NCBI GenBank assembly: GCA_018672825.1
Contig: JABHUE010000063.1
Location: 1 to 64,000 of the forward strand
Direction: 5' to 3'
DNA length: 64,000 nucleotides
From: Pseudomonadota bacterium
GTDB taxonomy: Bacteria > Pseudomonadota > Gammaproteobacteria > Arenicellales > UBA868
In this document: positions 12,891 to 22,988 of the stretch, piece after piece
How the letters are laid out: each line of letters begins with the position of its first letter
Position numbering within the stretch: position 1 is the stretch's first letter
The notes under the pieces: generated by a model
The model's database searches: none
What the model was told of the DNA's origin: nothing
What the model saw: the letters and a program-made list of their open reading frames with translations, nothing else
Made by a program: the position numbers and the translations under genes

Positions 12891-14038
12891 GTTTGAAATC
12901 CCCTCGCCGCAGTCAAGACTTCATCCGCAACTAAATTATTGGTATCCATGTCCAACTGGGTTTGAATTTTTAAAAGCGCGCACCTCATCGTTTCCGCCCG
13001 ACCCGGTTGATCCAATAGCTCCCTAACCGCGTTCATCAAATTACGCGGCGTGGCGTCGTGTTGAAGAAATTCCGGAACGATTGGTGAGTTCATAAGGTGG
13101 TTTGGCATGGATACAATGTTTGTTTTTGCCAATAGCCTCGCCAGACGATAAGACACGTTAGAGACTCTATAGGCCACGACCATCGGGCAACCAGCGAGCG
13201 CCGCTTCTAGTGCTGCCGTACCGGATGCGAGAAGCGCAACATCGCTTGCTGCAAGCGCCAAACGGGCTTGGCCATCAAGCATCCTAACGTTAGGACTGAT
13301 TTGATCTTGTGGGATATATTCAAAAAACAATTTCCGGACCCGCGAACTTGCGAAAGGTAGGACAAACTCTAACTCAGGGTCGGCGGCGGACAGCCTTCGG
13401 ATTGTGGCCATAAAAATTTCCCCTAGCCCTCGGATCTCAGACTCCCGACTGCCCGGCAAAACAGCCACTATTTTTTGGGTAGATTGAAACCCCAGTTGCG
13501 CGCGGGCAGAATGTTTATCAACCAATTTCATTTCAGCCGCAGCCGGATGTCCTACAAAGGTTGCCGGAACTCCGCGGGCAGAATAAAACGTCTCCTCGAA
13601 GGGAAACAGGACCAACATTCGATCAACGGCTTTACGGATTTTTCGGACTCGATATTGTCGCCACGCCCAAACAGTGGGGCTGACCAGATGGAGAGTCGGA
13701 TGACCCGCAATTTTCAATTTTCGTTCGAGTGACAGGTTAAAGTCAGGCGCGTCAATGCCAAGAAAGACATGGGGCGGATGGGCTATCAAATCACCCAATA
13801 ATTTTTGTCGTACATTGAATGCTTTCGGCAGTTTTCTAAAAACATCGTCGATACCCATCATGGACAGATCATGAATATCGCATCGACTGTTGAGACCCCT
13901 ATTGATCAACTCTGGTCCACCAATCCCAACGAGATCCAGGGATACACCTTTTCGACGCAAGGCGTCCACGACGCCCGCGCCAAGGCGGTCTCCAGAAGGC
14001 TCGGCCGCGACAAGGCCTAGACGAAGTATTGAATCCAA
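12887..14038 (-). CDS. lpxB: Lipid-A-disaccharide synthase
   Basis: AAEPSGDRLGAGV; HLVSPTVWAWRQ; VAVLPGSRESEI. Confidence 0.97.
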   Translation of the reverse strand: MDSILRLGLVAAEPSGDRLGAGVVDALRRKGVSLDLVGIGGPELINRGLNSRCDIHDLSMMGIDDVFRKLPKAFNVRQKLLGDLIAHPPHVFLGIDAPDFNLSLERKLKIAGHPTLHLVSPTVWAWRQYRVRKIRKAVDRMLVLFPFEETFYSARGVPATFVGHPAAAEMKLVDKHSARAQLGFQSTQKIVAVLPGSRESEIRGLGEIFMATIRRLSAADPELEFVLPFASSRVRKLFFEYIPQDQISPNVRMLDGQARLALAASDVALLASGTAALEAALAGCPMVVAYRVSNVSYRLARLLAKTNIVSMPNHLMNSPIVPEFLQHDATPRNLMNAVRELLDQPGRAETMRCALLKIQTQLDMDTNNLVADEVLTAARGFQT

Positions 14039-14050
14039 ATCCCCTCCCTT

Positions 14051-14827
14051 TTAACGAATAACCCCGCGATCAGAACGAGCGATAAACGTTTCAAGAAGCG
14101 CCGCATGATGGTCTAGCAGATCCGATGTAGTATTTTCAGAGTTGATTACCGAATCACCGGGGCGAGATCTGAAAAGCCTTTTATATGCTCTTTTCAAATC
14201 TGAAATTGACTCCTCAGAAAATTGACGGCGCCTTAATCCTCTTACGTTAACCCCGTAGGCCTTGGAAGGATTTCCGGCGACAATCAGATACGGCGGGACA
14301 TCCTTTAAACAGACCGTTCCGATACCGGTTAACGCGTGAGCGCCAACAACACAAAATTGGTGCACAAGAGTGAATCCACCCAGAATTGCGTAATCCCCCA
14401 CCTCGACGTGTCCTGCAAGACTGGCGCCGTTGGCGAAGATAATATGGTTCCCAAGCGTACTGTCATGGGCTACATGACTGTACGCCATAATAAAATTATG
14501 ATTCCCTATGGTCGTCGTGCCAGTACCCCTTGAAGAACTCGACCCGCGGTTTAATGTCACGTATTCCCGAATAATATTGTGATCGCCGATTTCAAGTCGA
14601 GTCGGCTCTCCCGCATAGCCAACGAACTGTGGATCTTCACCGATAGAGGCAAACGAATAGATCTTGTTTTCGACCCCAATTCGCGTACCGGACCGAATAA
14701 CCACATGGGATCCGATATCAGTGCCAGCGCCGATCTCAACATCAGATTCAATTACCGAGAAAGGTCCTACGGTAACATCTGCAGCCAAGTCCGCATTTTG
14801 ATCAATTACAGCCTTCGAATCGATCAC
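14051..14827 (-). CDS. lpxA: UDP-N-acetylglucosamine acyltransferase
   Basis: Left-handed beta-helix hexapeptides; NHNFIMAYSHVAHDSTLGNHI. Confidence 0.97.
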   Translation of the reverse strand: MIDSKAVIDQNADLAADVTVGPFSVIESDVEIGAGTDIGSHVVIRSGTRIGVENKIYSFASIGEDPQFVGYAGEPTRLEIGDHNIIREYVTLNRGSSSSRGTGTTTIGNHNFIMAYSHVAHDSTLGNHIIFANGASLAGHVEVGDYAILGGFTLVHQFCVVGAHALTGIGTVCLKDVPPYLIVAGNPSKAYGVNVRGLRRRQFSEESISDLKRAYKRLFRSRPGDSVINSENTTSDLLDHHAALLETFIARSDRGVIR

Positions 14828-15273
14828 TCAATTGGCCTATGGGTAAAAAGCACATCCGCGGAGCACACCGTATGACCGTCGACGGTGATTTTTCCAGAGC
14901 ATTTCCACAGTGCCCTGCGTTGAGCCTCCAAAGCAACTTCAATCAGTAACTGATCTCCAGGCTCAACGGGCGCCTTAAAGCGGGCTTTATCGACACCCGC
15001 AAAAAGGTAAACGTTTTTTTGACTGGCCTTTGCGTCGATAATCAAGCTCACAAGAATTGCAGATGCCTGAGCAATACTCTCGAGCATTAAAACACCCGGG
15101 AATACGGGACGGTAAGGAAAATGCCCGTCAAAAAAAGGTTCGTTCGCCGTTACATTCTTAACTGCAGTGAGTCGTTCTCCCGGCGTCAATGAGACCACAC
15201 GGTCGATTAACAGGAAAGGGTAGCGATGCGGAAGGATTTCCCGAATTCGGTGAATATCTATCTCTTTTTCCAA
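14824..15273 (-). CDS. fabZ: 3-hydroxyacyl-ACP dehydratase FabZ
   Basis: ILPHRYPFLLIDRV; GHFPYRPVFPGVLMLESIAQ. Confidence 0.98.
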   Translation of the reverse strand: MEKEIDIHRIREILPHRYPFLLIDRVVSLTPGERLTAVKNVTANEPFFDGHFPYRPVFPGVLMLESIAQASAILVSLIIDAKASQKNVYLFAGVDKARFKAPVEPGDQLLIEVALEAQRRALWKCSGKITVDGHTVCSADVLFTHRPIE

Positions 15274-15367
15274 TGGTTTTCCTCAATCACTGTCGCATCA
15301 GCGCGACGCTTCCAACGGCGTATTGGGAAAAAAGCATCCCAACCCCTCATGATGACAGGAGACCCAG

Positions 15368-15904
15368 TTAAGGGAGTTTCTCAAGGACTTCCAATACTTG
15401 ATCTGTAATGTCTACTGCGTCGCTAACATACACCGCTTGCTCAACCACCAAGTCAAAGCCTCGATCTCGAGCGAGATCGACGATAACCTGTCGAACCAGA
15501 GTCTGAAGTTTTGCAAGTTCCTCGTTTCGCCTGAGATTATAGTCCTCTCTGGCTTCTTGCTGAGAACGGGCAAGCCGACGTTTAAGATTTTCAATCTCCC
15601 GTTGTCTCGTCTGAGCGTCAGTCGCATCCATGACTAGGATATTTTTCTCTAGATCAGCTTCCATCGCCTGAACACGATCATGAAGATTCTTGAGTTCTTC
15701 ATCTCTCGTCCGGAACTCATCTTCCAGGCTTTCAAGCGCCTTCGCGCCTTGGGGCGCTTGCTCAATCAAGCGAACCGGGTCCACAAATCCAATTCGGGTA
15801 ACACTCTGGGCATTAACCGCGGGCAAAAGGACTGCCGCCAATAAAACAGCTGTAGACACCCTTCTCATAAACATAAAGATCAGTTTCATATTCATTCTCA
15901 TCAT
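15368..15904 (-). CDS. skp: OmpH/Skp-family periplasmic chaperone
   Basis: Signal peptide, coiled coil, position between bamA and fabZ. Confidence 0.93.
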   Translation of the reverse strand: MMRMNMKLIFMFMRRVSTAVLLAAVLLPAVNAQSVTRIGFVDPVRLIEQAPQGAKALESLEDEFRTRDEELKNLHDRVQAMEADLEKNILVMDATDAQTRQREIENLKRRLARSQQEAREDYNLRRNEELAKLQTLVRQVIVDLARDRGFDLVVEQAVYVSDAVDITDQVLEVLEKLP

Positions 15905-18204
15905 CGAACTAGACTTCCAAGCGTAAACTGGAACTTTTTCGTATCGTCACCTGCTTCATCATTGATGGGAAAGGCATATGTGAGGGAAATAGGTCCAACG
16001 GGTGAAAACCAATGGAATCCACCACCTAAGCTCAACCGAACGTCACCAACATCAAAGTCAGATGTTGATGCAAATACCTGGCCCGAATCAGCAAAAAGAC
16101 TCAGTCTTTTATCTTGTCCATCCGTGAAACCCGGTACGGGGAAAAATAACTCGGCATTAGCAACGGTCCTTAAGGCGCCACCGAGCGGCTCTTGATCCGC
16201 GCCCGAACTAATCGGCCCCAGCGATCTCGACTCAAATCCGCGCACCGTTGAGGCGCCACCCGCGTAGTAGTTCTTAAAAAATGGGAGCTCATTCAAATCG
16301 CCATATCCTGCCCCATAACCAAGATCTCCCCTCAGGTTCAAAATCAACTTTCCCACCAGATTTAGATAAAGACTCCCTTTTAGAGACAGTTTGTAATACT
16401 CGAGATCACTGCCGGGGACCGAAGCTTCGACCGACGCCCGGCGATAGAAGCCTCTTTGGGGGAAAAAGATGCTGTCGCGAGTATCCTTTGAAAAAGCGGA
16501 AGATAGGTTGAAATTTAAACTGTCCGGGTAACGATCGATAAATGATTGATATTCGGGAGGGGTGGTGGATGTGCCCTCGAGCTGAATATCTTCGGCTGCC
16601 AGACTAAGTGACAGCGAATTATATTCAGACATTGGAATACTGTATCGAAGTCCGCCCCCTGTCGTTTCAGAGATATAGTCTGCAGTTATGACTGAGTCGG
16701 TATCGGTTTTCGCTCGATTCACAAAAAGTGATCGACTGACGCCTGCGGCGGTTACATAAGGGTTTCGGTATTCAATGTCAAAAATTTGATCGGTTTTAGA
16801 CACCTCTGCATCAAACCTAATTTCTCGACCCGTGCCAAACAGATTACCCCGATGCACTTGAGCGACAATGAAAAGTCCATCCGAATCAGCATAGCCCGCT
16901 CCAAACATGAAATTACCGGTTGAACGTTCTTTCACAACCACTGCAAGATCGATCTGGTCGGTTGCGCCAGGCACAGGCACGACATCGATTCTTACGTCAT
17001 CAAAAAACCCAAGCCGGTTAATGCGCTCACGAGAGCGGCGGATCTTCTCGGCAGAAAAAACCGATGATTCAAGCTGGCGCATCTCACGCCGAATGGTCTC
17101 ATCAAGGGTCGACTGATTTCCGCCGATGTTAATCTTTCGAACATAAACTAAAGGTCCAGGGTCGACTGCGAAGATAAAATCGACTTCTCGAGTGGCTTCG
17201 TCAATTTCAGTGATCGCGTTAACATTCGCGAATGCGTAACCTTTTTCAGACAATAATGTTTCAATAGCCGTTCGCGAGGCGACAAGATCTCTCTGCGAGA
17301 ACGCCTCCCCAACTGGCATTGTAATTTTGGCTTTCAGGTCGTCTGCAGAAAACCCACCACCGCTTTCAACCTGGATATCACGAACCGTAAATAGGCTTCC
17401 TTCCGCAATCGATAATGAGATGAAAAGATCTTGCTTATTTTGGCTAATCGAGACGTCTGAAGACAGTAGATCAAAATCCATATAGCCCCGATCGAGATAG
17501 AAACTTCTTAACGTTTCAAGATCGGCTAGCAATTCCTCCTTGCTGTATTGGCCTGATTGCGACAGGAAACTATGCCAACTCTCCACTCCTAAAGTCATTT
17601 CCGACTTTAATTCCTTATCAGAAAAAATCTCGTTTCCAATAATATTGATCTCTCGAATTCGCGCAACCCTGCCCTCGTCAATCGTAATGGTAACCGCAAC
17701 CCGATTTAGATCCAGCGGTGTTACCACGGTGTCAACCTGAGCCGAATAACGACCCTTACTAAAATAGTTCTCTTCGATTGACTTAACCAATTGGTCCAAC
17801 AATGCCTCTCTAAACACCCGGCCCTCGATGACGCCTGCCTGACCAAGGACTTCTTGAATCTGCTCGTCTTTTATTTCCTTGTTTCCGGAAAATTCGATGC
17901 CAGCAATGGCAGGTCGCTCAGCCACTACGACAATTAGCGTCTCGCCATCGCGCCGTACTTCAACGTCTCTAAAGAATCCTGTTGCAAAAAGAGTTTTGAT
18001 GGCATCGTTGACTAGCGCATCATCAGCGAGATCGCCAACCTTGATCGGAAGATAGTTGAAAATCGTGCCCACTTCTATATTTTGGGCGCCTTCGACCCGA
18101 ATATCGCTGACCACAAAGTCCGCACGCGCGATATAACTTATTGACCAGAGCAGCCAAAGACAAAAAAGTCGAGCGATCCATTTTGATGAGGGACTTTTAA
18201 ACAT
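15901..18204 (-). CDS. bamA: Outer membrane protein assembly factor BamA
   Basis: POTRA repeats plus C-terminal barrel; VRGFESRSLGP; terminal QFTLGSLVR. Confidence 0.97.
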   Translation of the reverse strand: MFKSPSSKWIARLFCLWLLWSISYIARADFVVSDIRVEGAQNIEVGTIFNYLPIKVGDLADDALVNDAIKTLFATGFFRDVEVRRDGETLIVVVAERPAIAGIEFSGNKEIKDEQIQEVLGQAGVIEGRVFREALLDQLVKSIEENYFSKGRYSAQVDTVVTPLDLNRVAVTITIDEGRVARIREINIIGNEIFSDKELKSEMTLGVESWHSFLSQSGQYSKEELLADLETLRSFYLDRGYMDFDLLSSDVSISQNKQDLFISLSIAEGSLFTVRDIQVESGGGFSADDLKAKITMPVGEAFSQRDLVASRTAIETLLSEKGYAFANVNAITEIDEATREVDFIFAVDPGPLVYVRKINIGGNQSTLDETIRREMRQLESSVFSAEKIRRSRERINRLGFFDDVRIDVVPVPGATDQIDLAVVVKERSTGNFMFGAGYADSDGLFIVAQVHRGNLFGTGREIRFDAEVSKTDQIFDIEYRNPYVTAAGVSRSLFVNRAKTDTDSVITADYISETTGGGLRYSIPMSEYNSLSLSLAAEDIQLEGTSTTPPEYQSFIDRYPDSLNFNLSSAFSKDTRDSIFFPQRGFYRRASVEASVPGSDLEYYKLSLKGSLYLNLVGKLILNLRGDLGYGAGYGDLNELPFFKNYYAGGASTVRGFESRSLGPISSGADQEPLGGALRTVANAELFFPVPGFTDGQDKRLSLFADSGQVFASTSDFDVGDVRLSLGGGFHWFSPVGPISLTYAFPINDEAGDDTKKFQFTLGSLVR

Positions 18205-18209
18205 AACGA

Positions 18210-19571
18210 TTACCTAAAGAGGCTGATAAGGTCATTATAAAACGCAAGTCCCATCAGAAGGACAATTATCCCGATACCGATCTGCTGACCCCAATACATC
18301 ACGACTTCAGGCACCGGCCTCCGGGTAACCCCCTCAATGAGAAAATAGACTAAATGGCCGCCATCCAGCACTGGTATTGGCAGTAAATTAAGAATGCCAA
18401 GACTGACGCTTAAAACCGCAAGAAAGGCCAAAAATTGTGCGATTCCCAAATCTGCAGATTGACCCGCGTACCGGGCAATCGAGATCGGCCCGCTCAAGTG
18501 TTCCTTTGATGCGCCACCCGTCAGCATTTTTCCAAATAACTGCACCGTGACAGCACTCATTAGCCAGGTGGTATCAATTGCTCTAAAGATGCTTTCCAAT
18601 AATCCATACCGAACCGTCACCATAAACTCATCAAGCGGTGGCGGTGGCGGTGCAAACACACCAATACGCCCAATCGACCGCCCTTCATCCTGCATCGATT
18701 CGGGAACAACATTAATCAAGACACGTTCGCCTTGCCTCTGGATCGCCAAAGAAAGTGATTGCCCGGGTGAACCTGAAATCACACGAACAAAATCTCCCCA
18801 ATCCAGTACTGATTCATTGTCAATCGCTAGGATCCTGTCTCCTTTTTTAATTCCTGCGTTATCCGCAGGCCCGTCCGGTACCACGCCTCCCACTTTCGCT
18901 TCATAAACTGGCAACAGTGGTCCGATACCAATCAAATCTCTCAATACGGCTGGAGCAAATGTTTGCCGGGGCGCGCTCGAAAAATCAATCAAGATCTTCT
19001 CTTTTCGAGCATCGATTTTTTCGACATCAAAGACAACCACCTCTTGGTTGGCAGCGCGATCCAAAAGATAAAGACGTTGTTCTGACCAGCCATAAACAGA
19101 TCTGTCATCAATTTTAAGAATTCGATCTCCAATCTCAAACCCGGAATCAAGACCGATCGATTCCGCCTGAACGCGACCGACGACAGGATCTAGGTCCTCG
19201 CTTCCGATTATTCCGACCCCCCAGTAGAGTCCAATCGCAAGAAGAAGATTTGCCAAAGGGCCCGCGAGCACGATGAGGGAACGTCGAAACAGACTTTTCC
19301 GATTAAACGCCTGATCCCGAGCAGCAACCGATACCTCACCCTCCCGCTCATCGAGCATGCGAACATAACCCCCTAATGGAATTAATCCGATAACGTACTC
19401 AGTTGAATTCTCGTTTTTTTGCCATCGCCATAGTGTTCGGCCAAATCCGACGGAAAACCGAAGCACTCGCACTCCCATCCATCTGGCAACAATGAAATGA
19501 CCGAACTCATGAAAGCTCACCAGAATTGCGACTGCGATTAGAAAAAAAATAAGATTATTTAGAGGGTCCAT
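18210..19571 (-). CDS. rseP: Site-2 protease RseP, PDZ-containing
   Basis: HEFGHFIVARWMGV; LLPIPVLDGGHLVYFLIE. Confidence 0.96.
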   Translation of the reverse strand: MDPLNNLIFFLIAVAILVSFHEFGHFIVARWMGVRVLRFSVGFGRTLWRWQKNENSTEYVIGLIPLGGYVRMLDEREGEVSVAARDQAFNRKSLFRRSLIVLAGPLANLLLAIGLYWGVGIIGSEDLDPVVGRVQAESIGLDSGFEIGDRILKIDDRSVYGWSEQRLYLLDRAANQEVVVFDVEKIDARKEKILIDFSSAPRQTFAPAVLRDLIGIGPLLPVYEAKVGGVVPDGPADNAGIKKGDRILAIDNESVLDWGDFVRVISGSPGQSLSLAIQRQGERVLINVVPESMQDEGRSIGRIGVFAPPPPPLDEFMVTVRYGLLESIFRAIDTTWLMSAVTVQLFGKMLTGGASKEHLSGPISIARYAGQSADLGIAQFLAFLAVLSVSLGILNLLPIPVLDGGHLVYFLIEGVTRRPVPEVVMYWGQQIGIGIIVLLMGLAFYNDLISLFR

Positions 19572-19593
19572 TTTTATTTTGAGTTGACGAAGA

Positions 19594-20817
19594 TTAACTT
19601 TGAAACGTGTTCTTTAATACTTTGTATGCAATTTTTCGAGCCGATTGATCGACTAACAGCACTTCATCCAAATTGATCGGCACCTCAGGTGAAAATTTGT
19701 CCATCACTTTGGATATTAAACTCGGAATATCAATGAATCGAATTTTTTCATTGAGAAATGCGTCCACAGCGACCTCGTTCGCTGCATTTAAAACCGCCGG
19801 CATTGCGCCACCTGCCTCGGCAGCCTGTCTCGCGAGCGAGAGGCAAGGAAATCGGTCAAGATCGGGCGCCTCGAATTGAAGATTCGAAATCGAAACAACA
19901 TCGAGGGGCTTTGCACCAGAATCCACTCGATCAGGATACGATAGAGCGTGAGCGATTGGAATTCTCATATCCGCCTGCGCCAGATGCGCAAGAACAGATC
20001 CGTCGAGATAATGGACTAACGCGTGAATTACGCTTTGTGGATGAACAACAACCTCTACTTGATTTTGAGGCAAATCAAACAGCCGACAAGCTTCTATTAA
20101 TTCGAGCCCTTTGTTCATCAAGGTAGCGGAGTCAATCGTAATCTTTTCGCCCATTTTCCAGGTTGGATGCCTCAGTGCTTGGGTCTTTGTTACATGCTTG
20201 AGATCAGATGCCGGTGTACGCAAGAAAGGACCACCCGAAGCCGTCAGAGTAATTTGGATGACACTAGGGTCAAGTCCTTGCGTGACGCCAAAACTTTGAC
20301 TCACTCTTGTTTGATGATCCTCCGAGAGACACTGAAACACAGCGTTATGTTCACTATCAACTGGCAACAGAACAGCGTTGGATTTTCGAGCGACATCTTT
20401 AAGCAATTCCCCGCACATCACTAGCGGCTCTTTGTTTGCGATCAAGACCGTCTTGCCTGACGATAACGCTGAGAAAATGGGTTTAAGCCCCGCGGCACCA
20501 CTAATCCCAGCAACCACGATAGAGGCCTCTTTTTGCTGGGCAAGACACTCTGTACCCGCGCTACCTGAAACTATATTTTTAGCTAGGGCGCTTGGCAGTG
20601 CCTGACGTAAAGACGATTCTTTAACATCGGAAACCCCAATCATTTTGGGCCTGAACTCATTCGATAACGTCGCGATCCTCTCTATATTGGTCCATCCCCC
20701 GAGGCCCGATACCGAAAATTGTTCCGGGTGACGGCGAATAACATCAAGCGTGCTGAGCCCCACAGATCCAGTGGCGCCAAGGACAGCAACATTTCTTTTC
20801 TTTATGGCGACGGTCAA
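19594..20817 (-). CDS. dxr: 1-deoxy-D-xylulose 5-phosphate reductoisomerase
   Basis: LGATGSVGLSTLDV; TLMNKGLELIEACRLF. Confidence 0.97.
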   Translation of the reverse strand: MTVAIKKRNVAVLGATGSVGLSTLDVIRRHPEQFSVSGLGGWTNIERIATLSNEFRPKMIGVSDVKESSLRQALPSALAKNIVSGSAGTECLAQQKEASIVVAGISGAAGLKPIFSALSSGKTVLIANKEPLVMCGELLKDVARKSNAVLLPVDSEHNAVFQCLSEDHQTRVSQSFGVTQGLDPSVIQITLTASGGPFLRTPASDLKHVTKTQALRHPTWKMGEKITIDSATLMNKGLELIEACRLFDLPQNQVEVVVHPQSVIHALVHYLDGSVLAHLAQADMRIPIAHALSYPDRVDSGAKPLDVVSISNLQFEAPDLDRFPCLSLARQAAEAGGAMPAVLNAANEVAVDAFLNEKIRFIDIPSLISKVMDKFSPEVPINLDEVLLVDQSARKIAYKVLKNTFQS

Positions 20818-21635
20818 ACGCCCACCTTACTCGAGAGGATAAAAACCGCAAAAATAGGAAGGAACGCCAACATACTATCGATTCGGTCCAAAATCCCGCC
20901 ATGTCCAGGAAGAAGGTTACCGCTGTCTTTTTTCCCAGATGATCTTTTAAACATGCTCTCGAACAAATCCCCAATCACGCCGGCAGAAATCGAGATAATC
21001 AAGATTACAAACCAAGACAAATAAGGTATGCCGCCGTCATAAAACGCTCGAATAATTCCGAGGCCAGCCAGAAGGCCTAACAATAAGCCACCGCTGACAC
21101 CCTCCCAGGTTTTTCCGGGACTTACCTTAGGAGCTAACCGATACTTGCCCCATTTTCGTCCAGAAAAATAGGCGCCAGTATCGCTCCCCCAAATGGCGGC
21201 AAAAGCCGCTAACAAGACAATTGGTCCATTCGAATCCGTAGCGTGAATGACCGGAATTAACGCAATAGATGGGCAAATAATCAATGGCCCCACCAATCTC
21301 GCTCGACTCACGCTGCTCGTTTGACCGGATAATGCAATCAGACCAACCCAAACAAGAAGAACCGTCCAACCCAGACCGACTGCCCATACGGTCCAAGCTA
21401 TATTTTCAAATAGCCAAACAAATAAAAAGGTCACTAGGAGTGTCAAAATACCGGATACCAAAGTCTCTACGGTGCCTAACTTACCCACGCGAAGTGACTC
21501 CCACTCGAGGGTTGCCAAAATGGCCACCACGCCCGCAAGGGCCAATATGACCTTGGAAGGTGCATAAACAATCAAGCCTGTCGCACAGAAAGCGAGCGCC
21601 AGTCCAGTGGACACTCTTTTACTGAGTGTATCCAC
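20814..21635 (-). CDS. cdsA: Phosphatidate cytidylyltransferase
   Basis: SPGKTWEGVSGG; GDLFESMFKRSSGKKDSGNLLPGHGGILDRIDS. Confidence 0.97.
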   Translation of the reverse strand: MDTLSKRVSTGLALAFCATGLIVYAPSKVILALAGVVAILATLEWESLRVGKLGTVETLVSGILTLLVTFLFVWLFENIAWTVWAVGLGWTVLLVWVGLIALSGQTSSVSRARLVGPLIICPSIALIPVIHATDSNGPIVLLAAFAAIWGSDTGAYFSGRKWGKYRLAPKVSPGKTWEGVSGGLLLGLLAGLGIIRAFYDGGIPYLSWFVILIISISAGVIGDLFESMFKRSSGKKDSGNLLPGHGGILDRIDSMLAFLPIFAVFILSSKVGV

Positions 21636-21637
21636 GG

Positions 21638-22372
21638 CTACGATTTTTTGCCGACTTGCTCGCCGGTCTGGCCGAACCGACGCTGCCTCGAATTAAACGC
21701 TTCCAAAGCCTCGTTAAATACTGTTTCATCAAAATCTGGCCAAAGCGTATCTGTGAAAAACAATTCTGTGTACGCTAACTGCCAAAGCAAAAAGTTGCTA
21801 AGGCGAATCTCACCACCTGTCCGAATAAATAAATCCGGATCCGGAATACTTACGGTCGTTAGTCGGTCATTAACCAATGTTTCTGAGATATCTTCAGGCT
21901 TCAATTTTCCCGAGACACAGTCCATGGCAATATCTTTTGCAGCCGCAGAAATTTCCCATCGCGCGCCGTAATTCAGTGCGATCGTCAACGTGAGACCCGT
22001 ATTACCATCAGTCCTTTGCTTCGCGCTTTCGATATTTTTTTCCAGATGAGGTCCGAAAGGCGTGACATCGCCGATAACGTTGAGCCGGATGTTATTCTTG
22101 TGTAATCGATCAAATTCTTTCTCAAGCGAGGTTGCGAGCAGTTTTTTAAGAAACGTCACCTCATCTTGCGGTCGACGCCAATTTTCACTACTAAAGGCAA
22201 ACAGCGTCAGAAAAGATACTCCCGCTTTGGCGCAAAGACTCGTCACTTGCCTAACGACTTCAACGCCTCGCCGATGACCGTTAATTCTCACCTGACCTCT
22301 CGCCTGAGCCCAGCGACCGTTGCCGTCCATGACAATCGCAATATGTTCAGGAACCGCATTAGAAGTGTTCAT
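21638..22372 (-). CDS. uppS: Undecaprenyl diphosphate synthase
   Basis: IVMDGNGRWAQARG; DLFIRTGGEIRLSNFLLWQLAYTE. Confidence 0.97.
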   Translation of the reverse strand: MNTSNAVPEHIAIVMDGNGRWAQARGQVRINGHRRGVEVVRQVTSLCAKAGVSFLTLFAFSSENWRRPQDEVTFLKKLLATSLEKEFDRLHKNNIRLNVIGDVTPFGPHLEKNIESAKQRTDGNTGLTLTIALNYGARWEISAAAKDIAMDCVSGKLKPEDISETLVNDRLTTVSIPDPDLFIRTGGEIRLSNFLLWQLAYTELFFTDTLWPDFDETVFNEALEAFNSRQRRFGQTGEQVGKKS

Positions 22373-22421
22373 GGCCCTTATCCTCTATCTTGAGACTCTG
22401 ATGGGTAGGCTAGATGTTTAT

Positions 22422-22979
22422 CTAAACATCCATGACTTCCGCTTCTTTCTCGTTTACCTTTTCATCAATTCGAGAGACCGAGCGGTCGGTCAGAATTTGC
22501 ATCTGCGCCTCCGCTCTCTTTTCGTCATCCTCGCCAATCAGCTTTTCCTTAGATAGATCCCGTAGATCCCCCAGCGCATCACGGCGAATATTTCGGACAG
22601 CTATTTTTCCATTCTCACCCTCTTGTCGAACAATCTTGGTCATCTCTTTGCGACGCTCTTCAGTCAAAGCCGGCATCGGAATCCGCATGACCTCGCCCGC
22701 GGTAACGGGATTTAAACCCAGGTCAGATTCAATGATGGCCTTCTCGATTAGCGGAATCATCCCTTTCTCCCAAGCCTGAATCATAAGGGTTCTGGCATCG
22801 CCAACACTCACAGTAGCCGCCTGCGCGATCGGCACCCGACTTCCGTAATAGTCAACCGTAAGATGATCTAGTAAAGCAGTACTCGCGCGCCCTGTTCGAA
22901 TCCTCAAAAACTCCGTCGCGACTGCTTCAACACTTTTATTCATCCTGAGTTCGGCGTCTTTTAGTATGTCGTCAATCAT
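22422..22979 (-). CDS. frr: Ribosome recycling factor
   Basis: LRTGRASTALLDHLTVDYYGS-like N-terminal region (FLRIRTGRAS); located between pyrH and uppS. Confidence 0.97.
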   Translation of the reverse strand: MIDDILKDAELRMNKSVEAVATEFLRIRTGRASTALLDHLTVDYYGSRVPIAQAATVSVGDARTLMIQAWEKGMIPLIEKAIIESDLGLNPVTAGEVMRIPMPALTEERRKEMTKIVRQEGENGKIAVRNIRRDALGDLRDLSKEKLIGEDDEKRAEAQMQILTDRSVSRIDEKVNEKEAEVMDV

Positions 22980-22988
22980 TCATATTCC

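Noticed and set aside
15274-15367. 31-codon minus-strand ORF (MRGWDAFFPIRRWKRRADATVIEENHWKKR*) between skp and fabZ as an lpxD remnant
   Set aside because: Does not resemble the LpxD N- or C-terminus, and overlaps the fabZ start; kept only as an observation of a missing gene.
19758-20126. 122-aa plus-strand ORF opposite dxr
   Set aside because: Fully antisense to dxr, no ribosome-binding site or family resemblance.
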